Source: an uncultured Sutterella sp. | GTDB taxonomy: Bacteria > Pseudomonadota > Gammaproteobacteria > Burkholderiales > Burkholderiaceae_F | Assembly: GCA_905197905.1 (NCBI GenBank) | Contig: CAJKAP010000001.1 | Span: forward strand, 248,001 to 312,000 | Length of the DNA: 64,000 bases | Direction of reading: 5' to 3' | In this document: one piece after another, positions 44,723 to 53,884 of the stretch | How the letters are laid out: each line of letters opens with the position of its first letter | Numbering within the stretch: position 1 is the stretch's first letter | The notes under the pieces: generated by a model | The model's input: only the letters and a program-made list of their open reading frames with translations | What the model was told of the DNA's origin: nothing | The model's database searches: none | Translations under genes and position numbers: made by a program

Positions 44723-46195
44723 TTAATGCACAGCGCTAAAGTCGGGGCGCTTCAAAGAGGCGTAGAAGTCTTCCATCACGCCAGAGGTGGCATGAAGCAA
44801 GGCCCAACTCACGATAAATTCATAGGCGGCCACACGGCGAGAGAGCTCAGCGGCGAGTAGCTGCGTGCGCGCAATATCCACGTCGTTTGCGGTAGAGAGC
44901 CCTTCAGAGAAGGCTTTCGTGCGAAGACGCAAGTTTTCTGTAGCAAGTTCGACGTTCGAAGCCGTGGAGACATATTCGTCTCGCGCCTGCACAGCGTGCA
45001 AGAACGCAGTTTCCACCGCTGTATTTAACTGGTTACTCACCTCATCGCGCGCAGCCACAGCACTGTTAACGAGCTCGTTAGCGGCAGCGTATTTGCTCGA
45101 GCGATCTCGGTCGCTCCAAAGCGTAAATGTCACGCCCACCCCAGCAATCCAATCGGGTTCCACGAGCGAGAGGTAGTGTTTAATGAGGTTACGAGACCCA
45201 AAGGCAAAAACCTTGGGTTTAAAGGCGGCACCAGCGGCTTTCACTCCTTGATCCGCCTGAGCGCGAAGGGCGGTCAAGCGACGAAGGAGTGGGGAATTGG
45301 CTTGTGCGCGGTTTTGCCACGTCGAAAGCGTTCCTAAGTCTCCAGTGAGCACAAAAAGCGGGGTGGAGAGTTCTGCCACGGTGGGCTTACGCAAGGCGTT
45401 AGCGAGCTGCGCGGTTGCCACTTCCGTGTTGGTTTGCGCTTTTTGGAGTTCACGCTGGGCGCTATCGCGTGCGACTTGCACCGAGAGGCGTTCGAGTTTA
45501 GAAATAACGCCTTTTTGTTCAAAGCGTTTGGCTTTATGGAGTTCGTCCTCTTGATCTTTAAGGCTCGAAGTGCGTAGCGCTTCAATACTGCGAGCGAGCT
45601 GCAAGCCCCAATATTTGGCGACGAGCTCAGCATCCATGGTATTGAGGCGCATATCGCGCTCAGCGGTGGTTTCATTCACTTTTTCAGAAAGCGCAGTTTG
45701 TTCCGCGGAAATGAGACCACCCGTGTAGATTGGCCACGTCGCATCAATCGAGAGGCGAGGACCGTCCAACTTTTGCTTCACATCGAAACTTAACTGCGAG
45801 AGCTGAGAAGAGAGCCCTGAGAGCGCGGGGGCAAGCCCCTGTGCAATGGCGGGTGGGAGTTGCGTTAAGCCTTTACCAATCGCATCACCTACGCCGCTTA
45901 ACTGATCACCGGCGTCAAAACGGATTTCTTTAGTGCCCCAGACTTGCTTAAAGGTGAGGTCCACACGAGGGCCGTTTAACGACTTAGCCGCTTCGGCTTC
46001 TTTCTGAGCGTGAGCAATACGCGCATTGTCGGCGCGGAAAATGTCTGATTTATCGTGAAAAATCACGCGTGCTTCATCAAAACTCAGAGGTCCCTCGGCG
46101 GTCGCGTTAGCTGAAACGCTAGCGGCAAAAGAGGGCGCAACGGTAAAAAGCGTTGCTGAGCTCAATGAAAAAAGGAGTAGAGAAACGCGAGACAT
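44723..46195 (-). CDS. TolC-family outer-membrane efflux protein
   Basis: 490 residues with a signal peptide (MSRVSLLLFSLSSATLFTVAPSFAAS) and two OEP repeats rich in long Ala/Gln/Glu helices (KRFEQKGVISKLERLSVQVARDSAQRELQKAQTNTEVA; FSEGLSTANDVDIARTQLLAAELS). Forms the trimeric outer-membrane tunnel of the exporter encoded downstream. First gene of the operon; the next gene begins 37 bp after its stop. Confidence 0.9.
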   Translation of the reverse strand: MSRVSLLLFSLSSATLFTVAPSFAASVSANATAEGPLSFDEARVIFHDKSDIFRADNARIAHAQKEAEAAKSLNGPRVDLTFKQVWGTKEIRFDAGDQLSGVGDAIGKGLTQLPPAIAQGLAPALSGLSSQLSQLSFDVKQKLDGPRLSIDATWPIYTGGLISAEQTALSEKVNETTAERDMRLNTMDAELVAKYWGLQLARSIEALRTSSLKDQEDELHKAKRFEQKGVISKLERLSVQVARDSAQRELQKAQTNTEVATAQLANALRKPTVAELSTPLFVLTGDLGTLSTWQNRAQANSPLLRRLTALRAQADQGVKAAGAAFKPKVFAFGSRNLIKHYLSLVEPDWIAGVGVTFTLWSDRDRSSKYAAANELVNSAVAARDEVSNQLNTAVETAFLHAVQARDEYVSTASNVELATENLRLRTKAFSEGLSTANDVDIARTQLLAAELSRRVAAYEFIVSWALLHATSGVMEDFYASLKRPDFSAVH

Positions 46196-46599
46196 ATTGC
46201 TAAGGAATTCGGTAGTTCAATATCGAGCACCTCCAAAGAGTGAGGCGCACACTGGCGAGACGGTATCCCACTTCAACGAAAAGGATTAGCCTTTTTCTGC
46301 GCTACAAAGAGCGGAAAAAAGGACGAAAAAATGCTCTCAAGCCAGAAGAATGCCTAATGTTAGCAGTATTGAGAAGGCGATGCCTCATTTTGCGCATGGC
46401 TCTTTCGTTAACGAACACAACTTGCAAAAAAAGTTTCTGCCACTAGTGGTTTAAGTGAGTACAATGAAAGGATACAGAAAAGAGGTAGTACGCTTTAGAG
46501 AGTTTGCCCCCTAACACTCAATAGAAGCAAACTTTTCAAAACGCACTAAAAACCTCACCCAATTGGTTTCACTAATAAAAAATATCAAGAGGTATTTGT
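46196..46599. other. Intergenic region, divergent tolC-like / nitrobindin-like genes
   Basis: About 400 bp; no credible gene. A TACAAT at about 46460 is a possible -10 for the plus-strand gene, with a poor -35. Confidence 0.4.
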
Positions 46600-47250
46600 A
46601 TGCGTTACAAGGATATTTATACAGAAGCGCCGGCAGACCCTAATACTGCCGCCAATTTAGGCCCACTTGCTCCCTTGCCTGGTGTTTGGTACGGGGAAAA
46701 GGGCGTGGATACGCATCCTCAGGTTGATGGTCCGGAAACGGAACCCTACCACGAAGAATGGTCCTTTGAACTTTTGGATCCACAAAATAATGGTCCGCAG
46801 GTGCTCTACGGGATGCGCTACCATGTGGCCATCACGAAGCCTGGTGAATTGAGTGCCTTCCACGAACAGGTGGGTCACATTCTCTATGAACCAGAAACCA
46901 ACAAGATTTTCATGACCCTTTCCATTCCACGCGGTCAGGCTGCGATGGCCGTGGGCGAAGCCAAACCTGGCGACAAGTCCTTTACGGTGCGCGCCGTGCG
47001 TGGCAATCACGAAAATGGTATTGTCTCGAACCCCTTCTTGGAAGAAGCCTTTAAGACGACGGAATGGGTTTTGACGATTAACTTTAACGAAGACGGCACG
47101 ATTGACTACGAACAGACCACCACCCTGGTGATCCCTGGTCAGGATAAGCCCTTCGCTCATACGGATAAGAACCACTTGCACCTCGTGCGTGCTGCGGCAC
47201 CTAATCCCGCGATGATTGATGCGGGTTTGTTGAACCGCAATCCAAAGTAA
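46600..47250 (+). CDS. Haem-binding beta-barrel (nitrobindin-like) protein
   Basis: 216 residues resembling the bacterial nitrobindin/FABP-like beta-barrel family: the opening LGPLAPLPGVWYGEKGVD matches the L-x-x-L-x-G-x-W-x-G-x-G strand, followed by EEWSFELL and the later HLHLVRA that may hold the haem-ligating His. Nitrobindins bind ferric haem and act on peroxynitrite or NO. No signal peptide. Codon bias suggests good expression. A link to NO stress is plausible given nsrR and nitrite reduction in the window, but there is no direct operon tie. Confidence 0.75.
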   Translation: MRYKDIYTEAPADPNTAANLGPLAPLPGVWYGEKGVDTHPQVDGPETEPYHEEWSFELLDPQNNGPQVLYGMRYHVAITKPGELSAFHEQVGHILYEPETNKIFMTLSIPRGQAAMAVGEAKPGDKSFTVRAVRGNHENGIVSNPFLEEAFKTTEWVLTINFNEDGTIDYEQTTTLVIPGQDKPFAHTDKNHLHLVRAAAPNPAMIDAGLLNRNPK

Positions 47251-47282
47251 TCGTTTAGGCGCTTAAAGCGCGCTGATCGCAC

Positions 47283-47326
47283 AAAAACCACTGAGAAAGC
47301 TTCAATAAGGCACTCAGTGGTTTTTT
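47283..47326 (+). terminator. Terminator after nitrobindin-like gene
   Basis: ACCACTGAG (47287-47295) pairs with CTCAGTGGT (47313-47321), followed by TTTTTT. Confidence 0.85.
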
Positions 47327-47475
47327 GTGTCTGTGAGAAAGATTTTTCCGCAAAACGCCTCCAAAAAAGTTTGGACCTGAGTAAGCTAGAGGCAACTTAA
47401 AACGGGAAGAAAAAACAACCATTTTTCAAAAACCGCTCTCAGCTTTTCTTCCTCATCACTTTCGATTTTTTCCGA

Positions 47476-49770
47476 ATGGATTTCTCTATGTCGTTCGTAT
47501 CGTCATTAGGTTCGATCAAACGTAATTGCCTTCTCTTAGGGCTTGCTTCGCTCGTCGGGATGGGGCTCATCAACACGACTTTTGCGAAGACGCCAGCTCA
47601 AGTGCGCGCACAGTGTCAGCGAGAAGGACGCCCATGTGTGGGGCTAGTGCTCTCGGGTGGTGGAGCACGCGGTTTTGCGCACGTTGGGGTGATTAAAGTC
47701 TTAGAAGAAATGCACATCAAGGTTGACGTGGTAACGGGGACCTCGATGGGCGCAATGGTGGGTGGCGCTTATGCCGCAGGTTATACGGGAGCGCAACTTG
47801 AAGAAACCGTCAACGGCGTTGACTGGAAGCGTATGTTTGCTTCTCGTGCGGAGCGCTCAGATTTGCCGTGGCGCCAGAAAGTGGACGACTACAGTAACCT
47901 CTCAAGTGGGAGCATTCGCTTAACGCAAAAGGGCGAAATTGTCTTGCCCGACAGTTTGGTTCCAAGCCAAGAACTTACGCTCTTTTTGGAAAAAGAAACG
48001 GGCGTAGTGAACCACATTAACGATTTGAGCAATCTGGCGATCCCTTTTATGGCCGTGGCAACGGACCTTGTGAATGGGGATCGAGTGGAACTGCAAAAAG
48101 GATTGAACTTAGCCGCCGCGATGCGCGCTTCGATGTCGGTTCCAGGCGTCTTTGCACCGGTGATGCAGGGCAATCGTTTGCTTGTGGACGGTGGTCTCGT
48201 TGATAACCTTCCAGTGGAACTTGCGCGCAAGATGGGCGCAGATGTGATCATTGCGGTGAATGTGGGCACGCCTCTTTTAAAGCGCGATGAACTCAATAGC
48301 GTGGTCGCAGTGATGGGGCAGATGGTGAACCTCTTAACAGAAAAGAGTGTGAACCGTTCGATTGAAGCGCTGCGTCGCGATGATATCTTGATTACCCCTT
48401 CGCTTGAAGCGTTTGATAGCGCTGATATGGAAAAGGGCGCACAAATTATTGAAGCAGGGCGTGTGGCCACTGAAGGCGTCAAAGAGCTCCTTGCTAAGTT
48501 GAGCTCTAAAGAGGACGATTGGCAAAGCTGGGAAGCTAAGCGCGAAACAGCTGTGCTACCTGACTCTCGAGTGACAGAGCATCGCGTGAGCGAAGTGCGT
48601 GTGGAAGGACTCACTTATATCAATCCTGAAACGGTCTTAAATGAATTGGCGCTTGATACGTCCCGCCCCATTACGAACGAGCAAATTGATGAAGCCGCTC
48701 GCCGTATTTGGGCTGATGGATCGTTCTCCAACGTGCGCTACCACTTTGAACCAGGCACTTCTGGCGCGGATATTTTGGTCTTTGAACCGAAAGAAAAGGC
48801 GCCAGGCTTTGCCAGTATTCGTATTGGTGGGTCGCTTGAAACTGATTTCCAGAGCTCTCAGAGCTTTAATATCGTTTTCGGTCACACCCGGGGCTGGTTA
48901 AACGATTGGGGTGGAGAGTGGAAAAACGAATTGCAAGCAGGGAGCGTGAAGCGCTTCACTTCTGAATTCTTCCAGCCGCTTGGGGCAACCTCGCCCTGGT
49001 TTGTGCAGCCTCATTTAGAGTACATCTGGCAACCGTACGATGTTTATCGTGGCAACGATGCGGTGGCTCGCTTTAGAAACGAAGAGTTGATTGCGGGCGC
49101 TGACTTGGGTTATTCCCTCTGGCGTGATGGCTATGTGAAGGGCACCGTTGGCTGGATGGGGGCTCGTGTGAAGCGCGAAATTGGCGAAATGGAAATTGAT
49201 CGCCAGAGTATGCACGCGCCTTTTGTGAGCGTAGAGCTCTATCGCGACACGTTAGACAATATCAATTTCCCCACCAAGGGTAGCTTCATGCAGGCGAAGT
49301 TGCAGCGCTTCTTTGGGGCTGATGAAGGGTTGGCGAACCAGACAGTCTTCCACTTCTCTGGACGCTGGCCAGTGACCTATGGTCAGTGGACGCTCATGAC
49401 GCAGTTAGACTTGGGTAAGGCCGCTCTAGATAACCTCTTTAGTTTAGGGGGCGCTTTGCAGATGACGGGGACCCCGTACAATCGTTGGACGGGCTCGAAC
49501 CTGCAGTGGGGCTCGCTCACTCTATCGCGCAACATGACTGACATCTTGAACGTGCGTGGCAATCCTGTCTGGTTAGGCGCAAGCGTGGAAATGGGTCGCG
49601 CATGGAATGAAAAGAAATCGCGATTGAGCGACAACGATTCTTCCTTCCACCATGGGATTGGGGCCTATATTGGAGTCGACAGCGTGATTGGGCCGCTCTA
49701 CCTCGTAGGCGGTTACACGCACGGCGTGGGCTCAGGCGTTTATTTCTTCTGGGGTCACCCCATGGAATAA
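47476..49770 (+). CDS. Patatin-like phospholipase with POTRA and outer-membrane barrel (PlpD type)
   Basis: 764-residue type Vd autotransporter. A signal peptide ends near TTFAKT. The patatin domain (about 50-350) has the oxyanion motif SGGGARGFAHVG, catalytic Ser in GTSMGAMVGG, and catalytic Asp in VDGGLVDNLP. A POTRA domain follows (VSEVRVEGLTYINPETVLNEL, about 375-450), then a 16-strand surface-antigen barrel (about 460-764). Length matches P. aeruginosa PlpD (728). The enzyme would act as a surface or secreted phospholipase A1. An alternative ATG at 47488 has the better-spaced GGA upstream. Confidence 0.92.
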   Translation: MDFSMSFVSSLGSIKRNCLLLGLASLVGMGLINTTFAKTPAQVRAQCQREGRPCVGLVLSGGGARGFAHVGVIKVLEEMHIKVDVVTGTSMGAMVGGAYAAGYTGAQLEETVNGVDWKRMFASRAERSDLPWRQKVDDYSNLSSGSIRLTQKGEIVLPDSLVPSQELTLFLEKETGVVNHINDLSNLAIPFMAVATDLVNGDRVELQKGLNLAAAMRASMSVPGVFAPVMQGNRLLVDGGLVDNLPVELARKMGADVIIAVNVGTPLLKRDELNSVVAVMGQMVNLLTEKSVNRSIEALRRDDILITPSLEAFDSADMEKGAQIIEAGRVATEGVKELLAKLSSKEDDWQSWEAKRETAVLPDSRVTEHRVSEVRVEGLTYINPETVLNELALDTSRPITNEQIDEAARRIWADGSFSNVRYHFEPGTSGADILVFEPKEKAPGFASIRIGGSLETDFQSSQSFNIVFGHTRGWLNDWGGEWKNELQAGSVKRFTSEFFQPLGATSPWFVQPHLEYIWQPYDVYRGNDAVARFRNEELIAGADLGYSLWRDGYVKGTVGWMGARVKREIGEMEIDRQSMHAPFVSVELYRDTLDNINFPTKGSFMQAKLQRFFGADEGLANQTVFHFSGRWPVTYGQWTLMTQLDLGKAALDNLFSLGGALQMTGTPYNRWTGSNLQWGSLTLSRNMTDILNVRGNPVWLGASVEMGRAWNEKKSRLSDNDSSFHHGIGAYIGVDSVIGPLYLVGGYTHGVGSGVYFFWGHPME

Positions 49771-49788
49771 CGACGCAGAGCGCATAAG

Positions 49789-49825
49789 AAAACGCCTTGA
49801 ACAAAATCCGTGTTCAAGGCGTTTT
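49789..49825. terminator. Bidirectional terminator
   Basis: AAAACGCCTTGAAC (49789-49802) and GTTCAAGGCGTTTT (49812-49825) form a 14-bp perfect stem between convergent genes. Confidence 0.9.
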
Positions 49826-49831
49826 GACTAT

Positions 49832-50305
49832 TTAGCGCATCCAGAAGAAGAATGCTGGTGTGTTTAGGTACGTCTCTAAGCGCTCTTTTTCTCGAATCGC
49901 TTCGAGTGCTCTAAATTGGGCACGTTCAAGCGCCCAACGTAAATCCACTTCGACGCCAGGGACCGACTCGGGGCGCTTTAGGTAAACCTTCTTGCCAAAT
50001 TTGAGGTCACAAACATAAAGCGGGGTTTCAGTTTGCGCCGAGGCGCCACTTACCCACTTCGCGGTAAAGCCTTGAATCTGCGCACACTGCTGAGGATCTG
50101 TGGGATCGATCGTGGCCTCTAAGGCTTTCTTATCAAAGGGGACTTCCACTGGAGCGTAGCCATAGCTCACCGTTCCTGCACGATTCGTAATCTGCGCGCC
50201 TTCAGGGTCGGAAATGACAGTCACGGTGGTCGTGCATCCAGCAAGGAGCGCTACAGAGAGTGCGCCCAATAGCGTGAGTTGGCGAGTACGAGTGAGAACG
50301 TTCAT
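49832..50305 (-). CDS. Hypothetical lipoprotein
   Basis: 157 residues with a lipoprotein signal peptide and lipobox LLAGC (Cys about residue 24). The next segment TTTVTVISDPEGAQITNRAG resembles a PEGA-like beta motif found in many envelope lipoproteins. Otherwise unrecognised. The ATG at 50305 has an excellent GGAGGTG ribosome-binding site. Located after nrdG on the same strand with about 105 bp between. Confidence 0.75.
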   Translation of the reverse strand: MNVLTRTRQLTLLGALSVALLAGCTTTVTVISDPEGAQITNRAGTVSYGYAPVEVPFDKKALEATIDPTDPQQCAQIQGFTAKWVSGASAQTETPLYVCDLKFGKKVYLKRPESVPGVEVDLRWALERAQFRALEAIREKERLETYLNTPAFFFWMR

Positions 50306-50410
50306 GAGGTTCACCTCCAAGAAGGAATCTTTTCCACTTGAGTGTACTCTTTTTCTTCCGAATGAAGCACAAAAGATTCGCGCACTCGACCAAGAAAAAA
50401 GCAACGAAAG

Positions 50411-50929
50411 TTAATTGGCGGTTTGCTCTTCGTGCGCTTCAAGCGGAGAAGGCATCGTTGCGCGTGCAGCTGGGCTAATCGGGATCACACGCTGATTGGT
50501 ACTCCCACACCAAGCGTTCTTTTCTTTGGTGAGAAGCTTTTGGACGAAAGGCCCATCAATCAACACATCGACGGCGTTGACGAGCGGCGAGTCTTTGACT
50601 TTTCCATAAATGCGCCCCGTCCACATCCAAACATCCTTTTTGTCGCCAAACTTTTCGCGCACGGCTTCAACGATTTTGAGGATTTCGGGTTCGTTTTCGG
50701 GTTCAAGTGGATCGCCCCCTAAAAGGGAAAGGCCACGAATAAAGGGCTCATCAAGCGCCTTTAAGACCGTCTCGAGCGTCTCTTCTGTGAAGGGTTTCCC
50801 TGCGCAGAAATTCCAGCTCTCAGGGTTAAAGCAACCTTTGCAATGCACGCGGCAACCAGAGCAAAAAAGCGATACACGAATGCCTGGGCCGTTAGCGGTG
50901 TCACAAGTATTAAGGCCAATGTAGTTCAT
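50411..50929 (-). CDS. nrdG: Anaerobic ribonucleotide reductase activating protein NrdG, second copy
   Basis: 172-residue radical SAM activase of the short E. coli type. The cluster motif is CSGCRVHCKGC (C-x3-C... read as C-x2-C-x3-C-x2-C, about 23-33), with LLGGDPLEPEN as the GGE-equivalent and WMWTGRIY. It activates the NrdD encoded upstream. A hairpin terminator sits between nrdD and nrdG, which would lower activase output relative to the reductase. Confidence 0.92.
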   Translation of the reverse strand: MNYIGLNTCDTANGPGIRVSLFCSGCRVHCKGCFNPESWNFCAGKPFTEETLETVLKALDEPFIRGLSLLGGDPLEPENEPEILKIVEAVREKFGDKKDVWMWTGRIYGKVKDSPLVNAVDVLIDGPFVQKLLTKEKNAWCGSTNQRVIPISPAARATMPSPLEAHEEQTAN

Positions 50930-50964
50930 AAGTGTGCGATCTAGAAAAAAGGTTGCTGTAGAGG

Positions 50965-50997
50965 AAAAAAGAGGGGAACTTTTTCAGTGTTCCCCTC
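50965..50997 (-). terminator. Intra-operon terminator between nrdD and nrdG
   Basis: GAGGGGAAC (50971-50979) pairs with GTTCCCCTC (50989-50997); on the minus strand it is followed by TTTTTT. A second hairpin (GGGCG-CTCC/GGAG-CGCCC, 51011-51035) lies just after the nrdD stop. Confidence 0.75.
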
Positions 50998-51045
50998 GTT
51001 GTCTTTGAGTGGGCGACTCCTGAAGGAGAGCGCCCCTTCGAGTCA

Positions 51046-53208
51046 TTACATACTTACGCGGTTCTTAATTTCTGCCATCTTCCCGTCATTCATACGAGAG
51101 GAGCCGTTCACGTTCGAGTAGCCTAAGTAGCCACAAACGCGACTAATCACCGAGAGGTTGCTACTGCCGCAATGCGGGCAGGTAAAGAGCACGTTGGTGC
51201 TGTGCTTACCGCAGTCGCCGCAGTAGGCGCTATCAAAGTTCACGCCCTGATAGAAGCCCTTACTCATACCGCGCTGAATCACGGCCTTCACCGCTTCGAA
51301 GTTTTCCGGGTTGTCAAGACGCACATACTGGATGTGACCGCCTTCACAGAGGTGGAAGTCTTCAAATTCACGATCCTGCTTTTCAAAAGGCGTGATCGAT
51401 TCGGTGACGTTCACGTGGAAGGAATTCGTGAAGTACTCGGTGCTGTAGTGCTCCAGATTGGCAAAATCGTTCTTAATCTTGCGGCTGGTGCAGAAGTCGT
51501 TGTACTGCTTAGCCTGCGTAGCGCAAAGCGATTCGGCTGGCGTGCCATAAATGGCGTAGAGGTAGCCGTCTTCCTTCTTGTAGCGAGCAAGCACTTCCTG
51601 CAAGTGGCGAAGAATCTGAGCGGAGAATTCACCGCCTTCTTCTACCAAGCGCTGACCCGTCCAGAGGTAAGTGGCTTCGTCGAGCGCAGTCACCCCAAAG
51701 GAGGCCGTCATGTAGCGCACCAAGTCGCCCACCTTTTCGTCTGGGCTCTTGTGACCTTCATAGAAGCCACCCTGCGTGAAAGCGAGCGGGTTGCTCGAAG
51801 CTTTCTGATTACGGATGATTTCATAGCGCTTCTGGAAGAACTGGCGAATGACTTCAAGACGTTCGTCAAGCAAGGGCCAGAACATTTCTTTCCAGGAGAG
51901 CGGGAATTCCAACTGCGCCAAGCGCAAGATGATTGGAATATTGAGACTCACAGCACCGATGTTGCAACGACCCACGGTCACCGCTTCGCCTGCTTCGTTC
52001 TTCCAGAAAGATAAGAACGCGCGGCAGCCCATCGGGGAGGTGATGGCACCGTACTCTTGGAAAATCTTCGAGACGCTACCCGACTTAGAAGAGAGGCTCA
52101 AATAGTCGGGATACATGCACTGAGCGGAGGTGTGAATGGCCACATCCAAGAGTTCAGCGCTGTGCGGATCGGATTCAATCTGCTTTTCATCGTAGAGGTA
52201 AACGAGCTTCGGGAAGACCACAGGCTTGCGATCCTTGCCGTGACCATTACGGCGAACCTGAAGCATGATGCTACCGGTGCGAGAGAGCCAGAATTTTTCG
52301 TCTTCAGAGAGCTTTTCTGGATTCCACTGACCAAAGGTAATCGTCGTGAAGGCGAAGTCACCACGGCTGCAAGGCACGGTGTTGAGCTTCAATTCCAAGG
52401 ACTGGAAGCCCTGTTCGAGTTCACGGATCACGTCCTTCTTTGCCCATTCCTTGGCTTTTTCTTCAGGAAGTTCCATTTCCTCATATTTTGCCAAAGCGGC
52501 TTTGTAGCTCTTCATTACATAGGGAAGGAGCACTTTGTCGAGTTCTGGGAGCGTGAAGCCACCGAACTGCTGAGCCGTTGCCACGAGCGTAATGTCACCA
52601 ATCACCTGGAGAGCAGAGAGCACGGTCTTGGGTTCGGAGTACTGTACGTTACTCATTTCAAAACCACCCTTGAGCACCGTGCCAATATCAAAGAGGCAAC
52701 AGTTAATACAGCCCAAAATCATGTCGCGCAAGTCGTGAATATAGATATCACCGCGTTCGATCAAAGCTTTTTCGCGACCAGAGAGATAGAACTGCTTGTA
52801 GAGGCTCTTCGTTAAATAACCCTTAATCAAGGCACCTTTCGTGGAAACGAGGGAACTGTCGTAGTTCGCGTTTTCGCGGTCACCCAAGCGGAGCACGCCG
52901 TCAGCATCCTGACGGAGCTGCTCAAAGGTGTGAGCGTAGTTCGTCTTGTAGTAGCGGTATTCTGCATAGGCCTGAGCCACCGTCTTGTGATGCAAGAAAG
53001 CGAGCACGGCGATCACTTGTTCGTGCAAATCACTCACGCGCACTTCAGGCTGGCTAGAGATGCGGCGATAAACTTCCTGCGCAACTTGGTCGAGTTCTTC
53101 ATCAGTCAGATTCACGTCACAACGGAAAGCAGCTTTCTGTACAGCAACCTTGATCTTATGATTCTGGAAGGGTTCAGTAGAGTTATCTTTCTTGATTACG
53201 ACTAACAT
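51046..53208 (-). CDS. nrdD: Anaerobic ribonucleoside-triphosphate reductase NrdD, second (E. coli-type) copy
   Basis: 720-residue class III reductase, close in length to E. coli NrdD (712). ATP-cone at about 1-95 (VVIKKDNSTEPFQNHKIKVAVQKAA), catalytic barrel with YSEPKTVLSALQVIGDI, and an intact C-terminus with zinc cysteines (CGDCGKH, CPHCGSSN) and glycyl-radical loop RVCGYLGY. The start is placed at ATG 53208; in-frame codons to 53286 are unsupported. AGGA lies about 12 bases upstream, so initiation is not ideal. A 7-1-7 palindrome lies 78-92 bp upstream. Confidence 0.93.
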   Translation of the reverse strand: MLVVIKKDNSTEPFQNHKIKVAVQKAAFRCDVNLTDEELDQVAQEVYRRISSQPEVRVSDLHEQVIAVLAFLHHKTVAQAYAEYRYYKTNYAHTFEQLRQDADGVLRLGDRENANYDSSLVSTKGALIKGYLTKSLYKQFYLSGREKALIERGDIYIHDLRDMILGCINCCLFDIGTVLKGGFEMSNVQYSEPKTVLSALQVIGDITLVATAQQFGGFTLPELDKVLLPYVMKSYKAALAKYEEMELPEEKAKEWAKKDVIRELEQGFQSLELKLNTVPCSRGDFAFTTITFGQWNPEKLSEDEKFWLSRTGSIMLQVRRNGHGKDRKPVVFPKLVYLYDEKQIESDPHSAELLDVAIHTSAQCMYPDYLSLSSKSGSVSKIFQEYGAITSPMGCRAFLSFWKNEAGEAVTVGRCNIGAVSLNIPIILRLAQLEFPLSWKEMFWPLLDERLEVIRQFFQKRYEIIRNQKASSNPLAFTQGGFYEGHKSPDEKVGDLVRYMTASFGVTALDEATYLWTGQRLVEEGGEFSAQILRHLQEVLARYKKEDGYLYAIYGTPAESLCATQAKQYNDFCTSRKIKNDFANLEHYSTEYFTNSFHVNVTESITPFEKQDREFEDFHLCEGGHIQYVRLDNPENFEAVKAVIQRGMSKGFYQGVNFDSAYCGDCGKHSTNVLFTCPHCGSSNLSVISRVCGYLGYSNVNGSSRMNDGKMAEIKNRVSM

Positions 53209-53285
53209 GGTTTGTTCGTATCCTATTGTTCTTGTTGACTTTTTTATTAATTTCGAGAGCAAAAGCTCAAATCGCCATGAGGCCA

Positions 53286-53300
53286 AGTGAGGTCCTCACT
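53286..53300. promoter_or_regulatory. 7-1-7 palindrome upstream of second nrdD
   Basis: AGTGAGG-T-CCTCACT is a perfect inverted repeat in the nrdD leader/promoter region, a candidate operator or RNA hairpin. It does not match the NrdR box. Confidence 0.4.
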
Positions 53301-53620
53301 CGATCAGTGGAAACGAAGTCTAGCCCCTTTACCCCGAATCAACAATAGGTAGTATTGAGGGTTTATCCCCTATTTGAGGGAAGGGTGCTTAAAAAATGGG
53401 ATTAAGAATGACTCTCAACAACGCAGTTTGGTGATTATTTTTTGATCACTTGATAAGGAATCGTTAAGGTGAAGAAACCCCATTTTTTGGGAAAAAGGGA
53501 GAGGGTAGGGGAACAAGAATTGGGTCTTTTTTGAGGAGGGAAGATAGCCAAAAAATGATCAATTCTATTTTTCTATGGAGATCGAAAGTTTTATAAAGTT
53601 TGCCTATTTTTCGAAAAATT

Positions 53621-53676
53621 GAACACTAGATCTTGAGGTTGATAGGATCAAATTACACAAATTCTAGTGTTTTTGT
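53621..53676 (+). terminator. Terminator-like hairpin upstream of LysR gene
   Basis: AACACTAGA (53621-53629) pairs with TCTAGTGTT (53663-53671), enclosing TTGAT-agg-ATCAA, and is followed by TTTTTG. No plus-strand gene precedes it within 400 bp. It may terminate an unannotated transcript or be a protein-binding site. The rest of 53301-53884 shows purine-rich tracts but no gene. Confidence 0.4.
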
Positions 53677-53884
53677 CTTAAAAAATTTGAAAGTGAGGAT
53701 ACACTCACGGCAAATGCTTTGAAAGATAGGATTTTCAAGAAATCCGACTTCAAAAAGAGGAGTTTTAAGCTTTAAAAAGCTCTCGCGAAGACGTGCCCGA
53801 TAGCTTAGTATAGTGTGAATAGAGTCTCGCGCCAGAGGTGGATACAGAGAGAAAGGCGGCGAGGCGGAAAAGAAAAGGAAAGCT

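Noticed and set aside
53440..53460. FNR box upstream of the second nrdD
   Set aside because: TTGATCACTTGAT is a direct repeat of the half-site, not an inverted one with four-base spacing.
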